Source: Holacanthus passer
Taxonomy: Eukaryota; Chordata; Actinopteri; Pomacanthidae
Length of the DNA: 64,000 nt
Reading direction: 5' to 3'
Assembly: GCA_025331565.1 (NCBI GenBank)
Contig: JAFREQ010000034.1
Coordinates: 1,984,001 to 2,048,000, forward strand
This document shows positions 26,401 to 41,000 of this stretch, one piece after another; the stretch's first letter is position 1, and each line of letters opens with the position of its first letter. Under the pieces are notes generated by a model that worked only from the letters and a program-made list of their open reading frames with translations, did not search any database and was not told where the DNA came from. Both the position numbers and the translations under genes were made by a program.

Positions 26401-29012
26401 AATCTTACCGTCAGTCACTCCATGCCTTGACATGAATGAGGAATCTACTGTACCTGGAGTGAGCCAAGTCAACCAATCAGATTTTAAAGAAACAAGAGAT
26501 AACTTTTTTTCAATAGCTGATTAATATCAGTTTACACTTGTGACCACAGTTTCATTTTCCTCCATTCCTATAACAGCAATCCCACAGTAACAACATGTGT
26601 GAGTTATTGATTTTCTTTCAAATGGTATGACAGAAAAAAAAGCTTGAGGTGTACTCACATTGCTGGCTGGGGTCCGACTCTGTTGTCATCTTGACATAAT
26701 TGGTGGGCAGCAGGCCTGTGACCCCATTGACGTCTCCTTTCCACCAGTCAGGGCTGGTCTTGTCCAGGATGTTGATCAGCTGACCCTTGGAGAAGCTCAG
26801 CTCGTCTTGATTGGCAGCGGTGTAGTCGTACATTGCAATGACTTGGCACACTGAGGGATCAGGGGCACACATGGGGTTGAGTTTATGCGTGTTGATAATT
26901 TAGATGTTTCAGTTTACGGATTTGGTTCTAGGAATGGCAATATTGATCTGTTGGTTGATCAGACTTAAAGTAAATCAGACTAGACTTAAATATCTCAACA
27001 ACTGTCTGATGGATAGCCATTAAATTTTTGTACAGACATTCATGGGCCCCAGAAGATGAACTGTAATGACTTGAGTGATCCCCTGACTTGCTGCTGCTAC
27101 TAAGATAAGATAGCTTTTATTGATCCCCCTCGGGGGAAATTCACTTGTTACAGCAGCTCACTGTACTGTACTGTACTGTACTGTGGTATAGCCTCACAGA
27201 GCCGCTAGTGTAGCCGTAGACTCTTAATCTTGTTTAATGTCATCAATCTATTGATAATACAGAGACTTTTAAGGTTTTCAGGAATAATTACAGGAAAAAA
27301 AATACAACAGAGCCTGGATATTTATCAAGTTAACAACAATGTTATTCAGCTGTTAAATTCACAAAATGACAGAAACTACAATATAAAATTCTGTCATGAA
27401 ATCTACTCCAGGATTATCAATGTAATCATGGTCTACAATTATCCCGTATTAATGTGCCCACTTAAAATCATTTCTTGATTTCACTTAACTACAATTTAAT
27501 ACAACAGCGCTGCAGTCCAAATAAGAAAATGTGGACACAACCCCAACTATGGCTGTGTGTGACAATTCGGCTCATGCACACTGATCACGAACAGGAAGTC
27601 ATGTTCAAAGTGTGTCAGCCATCACCTGGCAGAGGGGAGGGGGAGGACTTGCTGCTGGAGGGACCGAGGAGCTTGACGTGAGAGGAATGAAACCAGCCCC
27701 TCTGCCTCTTCTTGCCTCGAGCCTGGAGGGAAAAGAGCCAGCGAGAGTAAATCAATCTGCTGCTGCTGGTTCAGTTCTGAATTCTAAATGGAGAGATGAA
27801 TTGATGAATCGACTTGGTCGGGCAGAGAGCTGAACCTCCAGAATCTCAGCAGTGCAAACAACAATCTATAGCTAATCCCGATGGGTCTTTACTGGGAATT
27901 TATATTCACTGCCTTCATAAATCAAGTCCAAGCTCAGCCTACAGTCTTTGGAACGACCCAAAGACTGCTGTTTGATGTCTCATCCTTCTTGGCAAAGCTT
28001 AATGTGAATTAAGATCAGCATATTTATTATTGTGAGCATCGTACAATTTGACTCCAACAGTGTTCATTTAAATTTTGACTGTCTTGTCTGAACCGTCTGC
28101 CCCTCGCTGCTACCTCTACTCCGCTGTCTCATTACTGTGTCAAACCCTTCACTGACAGATTAACCAGAGTTATAGTGGCAGCCTCAGCACAAAATAGGCA
28201 GTGAGGATTGACCCCTCTGTAGATACAGTATATGACCTATAGACAAATTGTTATTACTCCTGTAACCTCCTGTCCACCTCCTGCCAGCCTCTCATTGATC
28301 TGACAAGTCAGCAGATACAAAAACATCTACTGTGTGAGCTGTGTTTGAGTGGGAAAAGCAACGTATTTACCCAGATCGTGTCATTTTCTAAACGCCCTTA
28401 GCACATGATATATATGATACATTAAACCTGAGCAATTGTCTTGTGTTGCCGCACATTCTTTTTTATAATCTGTTGATAAAACATGGAATATTTTTAAGAT
28501 TATTAAATACTTCAGATTTAGATTTTCTCATTTTCCTTCAAACAGAGGCAGACAATGCTGGCAATGTGGATAATAAATTATGGGCAATGGATTTAGGAGA
28601 TCTAAAAGGAATTAATCATTGTTCATACAGTGCTCCAAGGTGCCATTGACCTTGAACTGCACACCAGCATTTAGAGCCAAATGAAGTCAAACCTTGTTAC
28701 TGACATGTTAAAGTTTTAACAGCTAACATTTTTCTTCTCTTTTATTGTCTTTAAAAAAAGGCTACTATAACCCTCATAGGGCTGCTATGGCTGTAATGAC
28801 TGACCTGCAGTTCCCCAAGCCACCAGCCGGTGGAGTTCTTGGCCAGGACCACGATCAGTTGCCCTGGAGACAGACGCAGCTGATGTATCGTTGGGGCAAC
28901 GGTGGCGGTGACGGCCTGAGCGATCTCTGTCGACCAAACAGAAAGAGCCGAGCGTGAATTTAGATCAGGTAAATGTCAAGAGCATTAAAGAGTTTATCAG
29001 CAGACTAGGGCA

Positions 29013-29048
<36 letters not shown>

Positions 29049-32000
29049 ACGCAGTATTTGTTAACTGCTGTGCACGTTCTCACCAGGCTTTTTGGTTGGA
29101 GCTCCAAGTCGTGTTGCCTAAATGAATGAAGTAAAAGTAAAAAAAATGAGTCAAGTAAAAAAATCACAGATTTCCAAAACTGATTATTTTGTCTGACTAA
29201 CAAAAAAGCATGATTAAATTTCTGTTGTCATCTAGTCAATAACCTGCCTTATCTTTGCAGTATTACTTAACATATAATATATGTAAAATACAATAATCAT
29301 ATTCATTCATTTGTGTTTCTGTCATTACAAACAATCCAAATTTAGGTCAAAAACTTAAACAAAATATTTTTTACTTAAAAACACGCAACTTGACTCGCCT
29401 CCGGTTCAACAGGTCGGACGTAGTTGGAAGGGAAAACCCCCGTCTGATCCCCGATGCATCCTCGCCACCACTCTCCTTCTCTCTCCGTCACCATGATGAC
29501 ATCTCCTTCATTAAATGTCAGGTCCCCCATCTCTGGGCTCTCATACGTGTACAAGGCCACATACTCTGGTTAGGATAAAACACAAGGGTGAAAGTCAGAG
29601 CCACATATCATATCACATGTGTTTAAATAGAGAATAGTGACCTTTTATTACAGATGAACTATACTTACCCTCCAGCTGAGCAGAGTCACACGCGTCAAAT
29701 CCATCCACCCTGGTATGGGAAAAACAAAGAGTTAATTTAACCTTATGCTCAACTTAAATTTAACATCAGAAGTGTGTGTTTGTGTGTCTTCATACTCTGT
29801 ATTGCCTCCGGTCTCCAAAGTCACGCAGCCTTTGGGGAACCATCCCTGGGTCCCGTTGAGCTGTCCCAACCACCAGTCCTCCCTCTGCTGCAGCACGCTG
29901 ATGAGGTCACCCTGCGAGAAGCTCAGCAGCGCAGTGATGACATCACTGGCACCGGAGGAGAGACTGAGGTGAGTTTCTGAGGTGGGCGACCACGAGGAGA
30001 CGGCACGAGCCAGCAGAGGGACAGAGGACTGGGGAGCGAGATTAGAAGAGTTTCACAATGGAGCAATCAAAATCAACCTCTAGGCTGCTTATCTAGATAC
30101 AAAGCAACTGCTCACCTGACTATTTCTGAGCATGAGACATAACCTATAAATGCCAGACCTACTAACACTGATGTTATCTATTGGGAGATAGAGATCTGTA
30201 AATGTCTGGGTGACCCACAGAGAGGCAGAGAGAGGGACAGGAACTCCCAGTAGAGAAAAGCTATAAATATATGACCATACTGCTGTTCAAGATGTGTGTG
30301 TGTGTTGGTGTCAGCAGCAGTGTGTGTACCCCAGCCAGACCTAGTTCCTTGCCCGCCAAAGCCAGTTTATAGCTCAGATATACTATGAAGGCAGACATCA
30401 CTATATCAATAGGAAACCTAGCAAAGCCTAAACCATATTTAAAACATTTAATGATTTTCAATATATATTTCAATATTTAGCTTTTAGCCCTATTTTGGTC
30501 TCCACCAACTCCTGAGAGAAATAACTGGCTCTTTAGTAATTAATGCTCCCCTATATTCAGCAGTGAGTTGCTAACTTTGTCTGTTGTATGTTGCTGGGCA
30601 GGTAGGAGGTAGGATACAGTCAATGCCTCATAAGTGCTTTGCTGAAAAGTTGCCTGCTGTGGCCTGAAAATCAAAACAATGAGCTGAAAGAAGCTAAAAA
30701 GCTAAGGGGACCTGGACCTTGTCATTACAGGTGACTTCATATTACACATGACCATCTGATCCTTTGTTAGTATAAAAGTCTTGATTATATCAGCTTTAAT
30801 CTTAATGTTAGAGGGCAGGGAAGCCATTAACATTTTATGTAATCTTTCCACAGTAGATTTGAAATGACGAATCAGGTCCCACGTTGCTCCCAGATGAAAC
30901 ATGGCTGCTCTAGCCAGAAAATGAATCTTAACCTCTGAACTGACACAGCAACAAAACAGACTTTCCATTTGCATACCGGAGTAGGTCACTAAAAAGTTTC
31001 TATCCATGAGGAGTGAGTTTTCTTTTAAGTCAGACCCAATTCACTGTACGTCTGGAGTAAACATAAGTCGAGCTTTCCTCCTCACCTGTGAAGCGTCTGA
31101 TTGGGCAGGAACAGTGCTGTCACCCACTACTTCCCTGTCTGGGACTCTGGGTAAGACAGGAGGGGCAAACCATTAGGGAAGGAGCCAAAACAAGAATGAA
31201 AACAACAGTAACTGTGGCATAAATTAGCCCAAGGTGACTGCAATAAAGCACAAAACTATCTTTAGTGTAGGAGACCTGGAATATCACACAGACAACGTCT
31301 TTGACTGTCCTGACCGTTGTGTTTCTTCCTGCATGTTACCTTGTATTAAGTGGTGGCGGCGGACGGGACGTTTTTCCAGGCGAAGAAGGTGCAGTCTCAT
31401 TAGAAGTCAGAGTCGGACATTTCTCTGCGTAACTCTGAGGGAACCAGCCCCTGTTTCCACGATAACTCCCATTCAGCCAGCCGGGCTCACCGACGGTCTG
31501 CTCATCCACCTGCATCGAGGAAAACGGTTTAATCACAATCAGACACAACAAGGTGATAAGAAACATGTTGGCAGTCATGCTTTGGACCAATCAGGAACAA
31601 TTACCATTACACAGCAGTCACACAGAATTAGTATTAGTATTAAATTCCCCCCTTGGGGATAAATAAAGTTTTTTGAATTACATTGAATTTAATTGAATAG
31701 TGTGCATGTAAAAGTACCATTACTTTAGTCCTAAAAATACTGTTACAAGTAAAAGTACTGCATTCAGAATCTTAGTAAAGTAAACGTACAAAAGTATTAG
31801 CATCAAAATATATTTAAAGTACTAAAAGTGAAAGTACTGATTATGCAGTTTGGCCCATTTCAGAATCATTTATATCACTGGATTATAATCAGTGATGCAT
31901 TAATGTGTGAGCATCACGAATGTTGCAGCTGGTAAATGTGGAGCTAATTTTCACTACTTCATTTATCGCTGGGTAGTTTCATCTAAAATAATTCATCTGA

Positions 32001-35000
32001 GTTTATTAGTTGATTTATATTTTGTGTATATTTTGTGTGAGTGTGTCCTGTACCTCTATCAGACAGTCTGCGTCTACACTCAGCTCATCTGTGTTTCGGG
32101 CAACAAATGAGTACAGAGCTCTATATGTAGTCAGCTTCGGAGGTCGCTGAGCCACCAACAGTGGCTGCTGTCCTCCTCTATCCTGCTCTTCTTTCCTCCT
32201 CCTCTCCTCCTCTTCTTTCCGTTTCCTTTCTTCCTCCTCCTCCCGCTTCCTCTTCTCCTCCTCCTCCTCTCTCCTTTTCCGCTCCTCTTCCTGTGCTTTC
32301 TCCTGGGCTGCTCGGAGGCGAGCCTGTGCTTCCCTCTCCTCCTCCTCCCTCTGTCTGGCCCTCTGCTCCTCCAGGAGCCTCCTTTGACGCGCCTCCTCTT
32401 CCTCCTTCTCCCTCTTTTCCTGCTCTCTCCTCTCTTGATCTATTTTGGCCTGTCTGTGGGAAGTAAAACACAACACAGAGAATGTGTGTCAAGTTAAGTA
32501 TCATGAATAATTTGCTCCAAACACAGACAAACAGAAGTCACATGTTCCCTCACACTCACCTGGCTGCCTCCTCCTCCTCCCTCCTCCTCCTCTCTACCTC
32601 CTCCTCCCTGCGTCTCTGCAGCTCCCTCAGTTTCTCCTCTTTGACTCTGTACAGGTCGTCCAGGACGGCCTGCTGCCTCACCTGCTTCTCCCGCAGCTCC
32701 TGATGCAGTCACAGGATATGCAAAGTGTTAGACTAGTTCAACAATGAGGAAACAGTGTTACGATCAACCACAAAGCACAACACAAGTGTATGCAAGCTTT
32801 AATTCTGCCGAAGCAGCTGATGAACAGTAATGTATATTCAATTTGTACTCAATCTATACAAAGTGGTAGACTTATCTCTACATGCACAGTGGTTTAAAGA
32901 AAGTGTTTGATGCAATAGTACAAACAGTCATTCAAAACATGCAAAACTGAGCCAGCCCACAAACTGGCAGCCATTCACAGAAACATGCCGATGCCTGTAC
33001 ATATGTATAAGCTGAGTTCAATTTTTTTTCTCTTTCTAACACACAAATTGTGCAGGTTAAGCATTCTGTGTATGTGTTTTACCCTCAGGGTGCATCCTGT
33101 TTACACAAAAAACACAGGCTAGAACAAATCCCATGGAGAGAAACAACAGAAAAGGGAAGACATGGCACCAAAGCAGAGATTTATTTAATAATGAGTCCAA
33201 AGACAAAAAGAGCGAGGTTTAGTGATGGGATCGAATCATCGCGGGATGAAAAGGAACAGAAGATTGTGGCTTAAGGGAAAACAAGAGGTGAGATGACAAA
33301 AACATAATGAGGACGGGTGTTGAAAAAGATTACACAATGGGAGACAGACAGAGAGGAAGAAAGATAACCTTGATGAGAAGGAAGAGCTGGCTGAGGCAGG
33401 CCAGCAGAGACAGAAGGCCCCGCAGGACACAGTCATCCATATCCCCAAGCTATGAAGCAAACACACAGTGTGGTGATGGAGAGGGAGAAGGGGGGGTACA
33501 GAAGATGAAATATAGAAAGTGTGATCAAGATAAAAGTAGGAAAACAGAGTTGTAAGTTGGATAAAAGAAGAAAGGGGTGAGTAAAAGGAAAAGAAGCATC
33601 AGAGAGAAACAAAATAAATGGAAAACAAGAGACAATGTGAATAAGTAAGAAGGATGTTCAGGTAGTGGGAAAAAGAGGGAGGAGAGAAAGAGAGGCATTA
33701 AAAGCTTTAAAAAAGCAGTTAAGACAAAAAGTGAACAGATCAAAAGAGAAAGAGCTGCAAGTATTAGTATCAGATTGACGATATATTGTGAGACAGCATG
33801 ACATCATTCTTCACAGGTATTGAATTATTGGGCTTTTCCTCCAGCAAATGTGTACATCTGAGTCTGTATATGTGCTGTAATGGTTAGGTAACAAGGTTGT
33901 CTTTGCCTGAGGGGTGAAATTCTAAAGTTACCATGACCAGTTGAACAAGATTTCACTGCAGCGTTTCAGTGTGAAACTCCCTGTTTTTGTTCTATTCCAA
34001 AAAAAAAAAAAAAAAAATCGCTTAAGGAGAGAAAAAAACCCTCCGATAAACCAGCTTCTGGTTTGTAATATTGGTGCAATACATCATATAGTGATGTTCT
34101 GTACTGTCATGTTATTCTGAAAATAGCCAACTTCTATCCTGAAATATTAATCTTATTTTTTTTTCCAGCCACACCAAATGCAACAACAAGTTTCCACTTG
34201 TGTCTGTAGGGCACGAAAAAAAAATCCAGTAGCTCACTCTTGACACTTGGTTATTTAAGGCATCAATTATTGTTAGTTTCACATAATGTTGGTGTGGTAA
34301 TGCAGCTTGAACTCAAATCGATGTGATATTTCACAACAAAACTTAACTCAAGCAAGTTTTAAGAGTCTGCTTCTTGATTTTCATACTATATGAATATGGC
34401 ATGAAAACCAATAGATGTATAGATCAATATATTAAATACATTCAAAATTGTAAAACACAGAAGCATGGTCTACAAACTGTGACGTAAACTGAAATCATTG
34501 ATAAGCAAAATATCTGGTATACTCCTTTGAAGAGGTTTTAGGGACATGTTTGCTTGATTGACAGGTATCACAATATTCCAAACCTTGATTTTTCTGCCTC
34601 CAACATGTGACAGAGATATTAGAGAGCACTGAACTTCTTCAAAGCTACAAGTGACATCACAGACGCTGCATCAGAGTATTTTCTACAGTCTGTGGTCTGA
34701 ACTGCTCTGCAGTGGCCTGACCTGGACTAATTTGGGTCATGTTGAATTCAAATGGTCTAACCTCCTTTGAGAGCGTCCATCACCATCCTCCACAGCCTGA
34801 ATCCGGTCTGTGCTGACCACTGACCTTAAGCTCCTTGTTGTACTGCTCCATCTGGGCCAGTTTGTCTGTGGTCTCCCTCTCCAGAGTGTCGAGCTGGTCC
34901 TTCAATCTGCGGCAGTTCACACCTTTCTCCGTCACGTCCCCGGTCAGAGAGGTCAAAGCCACCGCTGCGAGGCAAAAGGTCAAAGGTCAGAGGCGAGCGA

Positions 35001-38000
35001 GGGAATTCAGTGACCGATTTTAAGTCTGTGTGTTGTGCGAGCGGGCGTTTAAATGTCACCCACAGGAGAGTTTGTTGTGGCTGATGTTTCGCAGCTTCTC
35101 GGTCAGCCTCTGCTGTTCTGGGACCAGCTGGGAGAGCTTCCTCTGCCACTCCTATGGCAAACACAGAGGTGTGCAAACAAGAAATGACATGATATTCAGT
35201 GGAATAATTTAAATGCAAAATGTTTGATGAGGAAGAAGTGAAAGCAAACATTTCTTTAACCTCAAACTGAAGCTGCAGCGTGTTGATCTCCGTGATGCGT
35301 ATGTCCCTCTTCTGATTGACGAGGTCCACCTCAGCCTTCAGGATCCGCCTCTTGCTCTGAGCGTCGCGGAGCCGGTCTGAGATCTGCTTGTGCTTGTTGC
35401 CCTGCGAGATCGGGCAAGTGATATTAGTGTGTCCCTGTGTTTTTGTTAGCACTGCAAGATTTCACTTATGCACATTCATAAACATCTCACCACAGCTTCC
35501 AGCTCCAACTCTAGACTCTTCTTTTTGGCCCTGAGTCTTGAGATCTCTTCCTGCTCCCCCTCTCTCCTCCTGCCCAGCTCCTCTTTCTTCCCACGCTCCC
35601 ACTCCTCCCTCCGCTGGCGCTCCATCTCCTGCTTCGCCGCCTGAAAGAAAGACGAATCGTGCTCATCATACACGGCAATCTAGATGTTAAGCATCTCACG
35701 GCTGAGGCTCCCACTTACCTCCTTCCTCTCCAGCTCTCTCACCCTCTCCTCCTCCCTCTGTCTCTCCATCTCTCTCTGCCTCTCCAGCCGCCTCTCCTCC
35801 TCCAGCCTTCTCCGGTTCTCCTGCTCCCTGGCCTCCCTCTCCCTCCTTTCCAGAGCCTCCCTCTCCTCCCTCTCTCTCCTCTCCCTCTCCTTCCTCTGCG
35901 TTTCCTCCAGAGCCAGCCGCCGTTTCTCCAGCTCGGCGCTGCCTCGGGCAAAGTTCTCCTTCAGCTTGTCCTCGAAAGACACTAAGAAGAGGAGGAACAG
36001 AGCAGTGTGACACAGACAAAGACCAAAGACTCACATTATAATAAAACATCTTGTGTGGATTACATGCCATACCATTGCTCTTTGTCTTTTGTGCAGGTTC
36101 TATCTCTGTTGTGTTGATTGAACAGGGAGCTACACAGGGCCCTGTTCCATTAACAAGCTCGCCGGACTTGACTCCTCCTCTGAAATGAGACAAAAACAGA
36201 ATATCGGTTTTTGTGATAATGAATGTATTTATAAATCCAGTGGGTCAATCTTTGTGTATGTGTTACCTGAGAGAGGGAGGTACCAGGTCTTGAGGCAGTG
36301 TGAGGGGCAGAGGTCGCCCAGTTTTCGCCATGTCCACCAGGTGCATGGCCAGAATGAACTCATCACCTTGTAGCTGACCATCCTTATCCACGTCTGCCAA
36401 GGTCCTGTGGACGCATGACACAGTCAGTCACATAAGATGAAATCTGTAACTTTGCTGAGAATATCATGATTTTATTGTTTGGAGGCAGTGGAACAAGTTG
36501 GAAACGTTCACAAATTATCACCTCGTAAAGCTGTTATGTGTAACGAGTTTGCAAACAGCTGACTATTCACACATCCAGCAGACACAGAGCCACATTAACA
36601 TTCATTTGCAGTCATGTTTTGGCTCTTCAATATTCACTCTGTCTTAGCTCTGTTTTGGTTTCCACCAACTCCTGCAGGAAATATGTGGCTCATTAGCTCC
36701 ACAACGTTCACCAGCTCATCCCTAATTTTCTCTGTTTGCTGCATGCAATATACAGAAAGTTTATAAGAGCTTTTCTACTGAAAACAACAATGAATTAAAT
36801 TTAAATTTAACACCATATTGATCCTGCTTTGGGAAATTCAATTTGTACACACTGTTGTTTTTTCATTACACACGCACACCAGCACAAAATACATGCACAC
36901 ACACAGAACCTATAAACACGCATTAGTGGAGAGTGATGGGGGCTGCTGCATTTTCCAACCAGTAAGGGGTAGGAGGTGGCACCTCTCAAGTTCAGTCCAC
37001 ACTCTGTAACATGGTCCGAGCTGGACTTGAACCAGCCAATTGGTTCACTTTCCGAGCCCAGTCCCAACAGACTGAACCACTGCCACCTCTGAAACCAGAA
37101 CAAAGCCTCTTAAAAGCTCTAAAGCCTCCACACCACAACAATGAGCTGAAAGACACTAAAAAGGGGCAATCGGCTGTCCAGACTGCTGTTTGTATAGTGG
37201 TACACAGAACAATGATGTGTGTTGTATTTCCAACATCGTTTCCATTACCTTCCATGCTGTAGAAGAAAAAATGTGTGGAATGTTACAGATTTCACATTAA
37301 CGCCAGAGAAATCCACAATATTCAGCAACTTACTTTTGATGTTCCCTCCTCTGTTTTCCATTTATAGAGCTATCATCATTTACAGTGGTGTAAAACTGGA
37401 GACAGCACACGCACACGCACACACACACACACACACACGCCTTATACTCACCAGATGGTAGCTAGCTGAGTCTGGGTCAGGTTGGATGCCATCAGCGCAT
37501 TTCTAACTTGAGGTCCTGCAAAGGAATAATTACATCAGAAATAGCAGCGGAGCGGATTCTCACGGCAACTGATGTGGAAATGTTTGTGCACGTTTGACTG
37601 CCGCGTTCTTTCGAGTGGGGTTAAGAGCAGTCACAAGAGCGTGTGAGTGCATGTGTGTTGAGTGAAAGTGACCCAGAGTTTGCTCTGTCAGGACCGCTCG
37701 TGAGCAGCGAAGAGTTCCTGAGAACCTCGTGTTTATTTAGTTTGGAGAGTGTGTGTGTGTGTGTGTGGGATCTACCTGACAGGCAACCACTCATGAGCTT
37801 GTCCAGCGTGTTGAACTGCTGCCGGTATTTGAGTCTCGAGGCCTGTGGAACGGCCCAATCGCTCGCACCGGTCTTCGGAGAATTACTGGCCAACGACGTG
37901 GTGGAAGAAGAATTTGAACTGCGGAAAGAGAGAAAAAGAGGCGTGTCAAAATGTCAAGATATCACCTCAAAGGAAATTACACAATAATATTATGTGGTCA

Positions 38001-41000
38001 GCGTTCCCTTTCTCCCTTGTATTCAAGCCTCGACTTAAAACCACTAATTGCTTCGAGACTCCCCGGTGTTATTTCTCAGCTCTTAATTAGCTGTAGAGGA
38101 AGCTGCTGTGAACGACCGCATAGACAATGACTCTCTGAAACAAGACAGCGCCGTATCCTCAGGCAACGCTAATCAGCCATTCTGTTTTTATTACAAACAA
38201 TGCCGCCGCAAGAATAGCAAAAGGATGGGCTGGGTCACTGATGATCATTTGAGAAGAATGTATTTTTTTTAGGGTGGAGACTTGCAGCACTGTGGAATAA
38301 AAGAGGTTTCAGGGAGACAATGGTGGATGTAGTGTGGGATCCTCCCTCTGCCCAAGGGCTTGTTTTTTCTGTGCCAGCAAGAAGGGCTGTAAAACTTGCT
38401 ATGGCTCCGGAGACAAAAACAGGAGAACGACGTCTAGTATGATATAAGAAGACGTCACAATCAGGACTGGAAGGTTTTAGTGATGTGGATCAACCTGTGC
38501 AATATTTCCGCTGCCCTTATTGTTACTTGCCTCACCACCTACACCTGAGGTCAGGACTCAGATCAATACATTCAAAATGAAATCAGATACTACTCCGCTC
38601 CACAAAACACCATGAGAAGGATCAAGGATATTAGATCCTACTATTGTGTTTTTGAAGGGAATCTGGCTGCTGTTGAAACGGCACGAAACCTCCCAGACTC
38701 CGGTTTCTTCCTAGCTTACTCCTCATTACATCCCACGACTGTAACTATTCCAGTCAAGGATTTAGGGCTTTGTTCAAAAACACAAATGAGTCTGACTGTT
38801 GTAGATGTAGGACTCCAGTCGCTATCTCATATTTCCACTTCCCTTTGAGATACGAGCTTGCATTCATGTCTGATAACACATGTGACAAAACTCACATTAG
38901 ACACAGTCACCTAAACAAAAGTGCATATATTGCCTTTAGTCCACTACTTTGCTTTACACACCTCATTTGCAACATGTTCAGATGTGCAACATTCATTAAT
39001 TAATTGTCAAGACATTTCACTCAAAACTAATCATGCAATCCTCAAGTTGGTGCTAGAAGAAAAGTCAGGGATGAGAAAAGTCAATAGGCTATATCCTCTG
39101 GGAACCATGAATATTTGTACCAATCAGTAACTGTTGGGATAAAACACCAATGAGGTTGACACAGTATGGCCACTAAAAATAGATGAAAACCTCACAGTAA
39201 TAGTGACCTCCTCCTATAGGAATGTCATTTGATTCCAGTTCTCCTCTAATGTTTGCGACTCTAAACAAGTTCACTTCCTCCTGTTACCAACTAGAACATC
39301 TGATTTCAAAATGCCTTCCTGCTCCCTCCGTTATCTCACCCTTTCATCTCTGCCTGCGCTCTGATCCTCAACCCTGCAAAAACCCTGCTTAACTGCGAAC
39401 GCTGAACTAATGGACTGGTGGTGTGTGACATATATGAGATTTTACACCAGCCCCTCTTAAAATCACTGCATAATAAATCATACGTTTTAGAAATCCTCAC
39501 ATCTACCATAAAACTTTGAAACAGAGAAGCTGATTTTAAATGTATGTTTCAGGAGGAACTTGATGTGCTGACAGATTCAAAATGAGCAAAATTCTCTTTA
39601 CAGTCTATTTGGGTGGAGCTGATGTGATTATTTCATACAGTATCTATTCACACTCTGGGTCTCACCTGCTTGATCCAAGGTCCAGAAGCGAGTTTGCCTT
39701 TGACATGCCGGTAGATGGAGAGAACGCCATGGGAGAGGAGAAGCCAGAGAGAGGGAGCGCTGCAAACATGTCAGAGGTGGAGGTTAATAGTTCAATATAA
39801 TTTTGACAAATTCAAGGAAATATGAGTTGAATATTTTAGTGCATGCATGTAAATAGATACAGCGTGTGCATGTGCTTTGCTTATGCAATCAATCTCTCAC
39901 ACACTGTAGACGTGCAGGGTGCAATTGCCCTTGAATGTGTGTACATCTAATCTTATCTCCTCATACTTTACAGTCGCAGCACACAGAGCTCCAGCAGCAA
40001 GGTTATTGACATCTGGCTAAAAACAAAGTGATCGCATTTGTCTGCAACCCTGCGCTAAAGAGGGTTAGTCTCAAGCTCTGGCACTGATATATTTTCGGGG
40101 GAGAAGGCGGGGAGAAGGACTGAGGGAACAGCAATTAATAGTAGACATTTCACACTTGCTCTCATTAGATTGCTCATTTCACAGACAAAAACTGTAGTTG
40201 AACAGACAGAGGGAGATTAAAGAGAGCAGCCTAAGGACAGACTGAGGAGGTGAGAGAGAAGGGAACAGAGTCAGAGAAAAGGGAAATTGAAAGGGAAGAA
40301 ATGAGCATGTATATACCATATACAGTATGTGCACCCACACCTGACATTAATGACAGGATAACAGGAACAGTAACTGCAGTAAACTGCTGCGACTCATCTT
40401 GTGCTTTAAAGTTGCTCTGCATCCTGCAACATGCATGCACTTATACAATGCAATGCATATGTGCACCTAAAGACCGATACAAGACCTCAGGGAGCAGATA
40501 GATAAGGTTCAGTCCTTTCATGTTGCATGTGTAATCCACACCGCATCAACACTGCAAGACCGGAATAACCGACCCTGATACACTCGATGTTGCACAGCAG
40601 GATTGGGTTGCACCAGCTGTCCATAAATCTATTACCTAGTTTGTGCATTTGTCCTTCTTAAGCTCTTAGTGACGACTAGCTGGGTGTCAAACTTACTCAA
40701 TTAGGTTGCTCCATTGAAACTTAAGATTTTAGTAATGTGTAAATGCCAAGAAAATTCTGCACAACTGTAGTGTTACATAAACAGGAAATCACATCACAGG
40801 CTGTCAAACTTCACCAAACAAACACCTGACAGTTACTAGGTTTTATTAAATACTTTCTACGTAAGATCTAGTTTATGTGATGTCACCCATTTTAATTTAG
40901 TGATGTGAAATCTCCACTTAGTAAACACTTGTGATGTAATGAGAATATTTAAAATTTTCAAGTACCCAAAAACAGTGGATCCTGCAAAGGTACATCTATT

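Noticed and set aside
32161..32466. Plus-strand ORF rich in Pro and Ser opposite itsn2 exon 18
   Set aside because: It is the antisense of the Glu/Arg-rich coiled-coil exon and has no independent support.
33365..33450. Possible extra itsn2 exon encoding DMDDCVLRGLLSLLACLSQL on the minus strand
   Set aside because: The neighbouring exons (34825 and 32699) join in phase without it, the donor (GTTATC) is weak, and the hydrophobic sequence does not fit the coiled coil.
35659..36010. Plus-strand Leu/Ser-rich ORFs opposite itsn2 exon 12
   Set aside because: Antisense shadow of a purine-rich coding exon.
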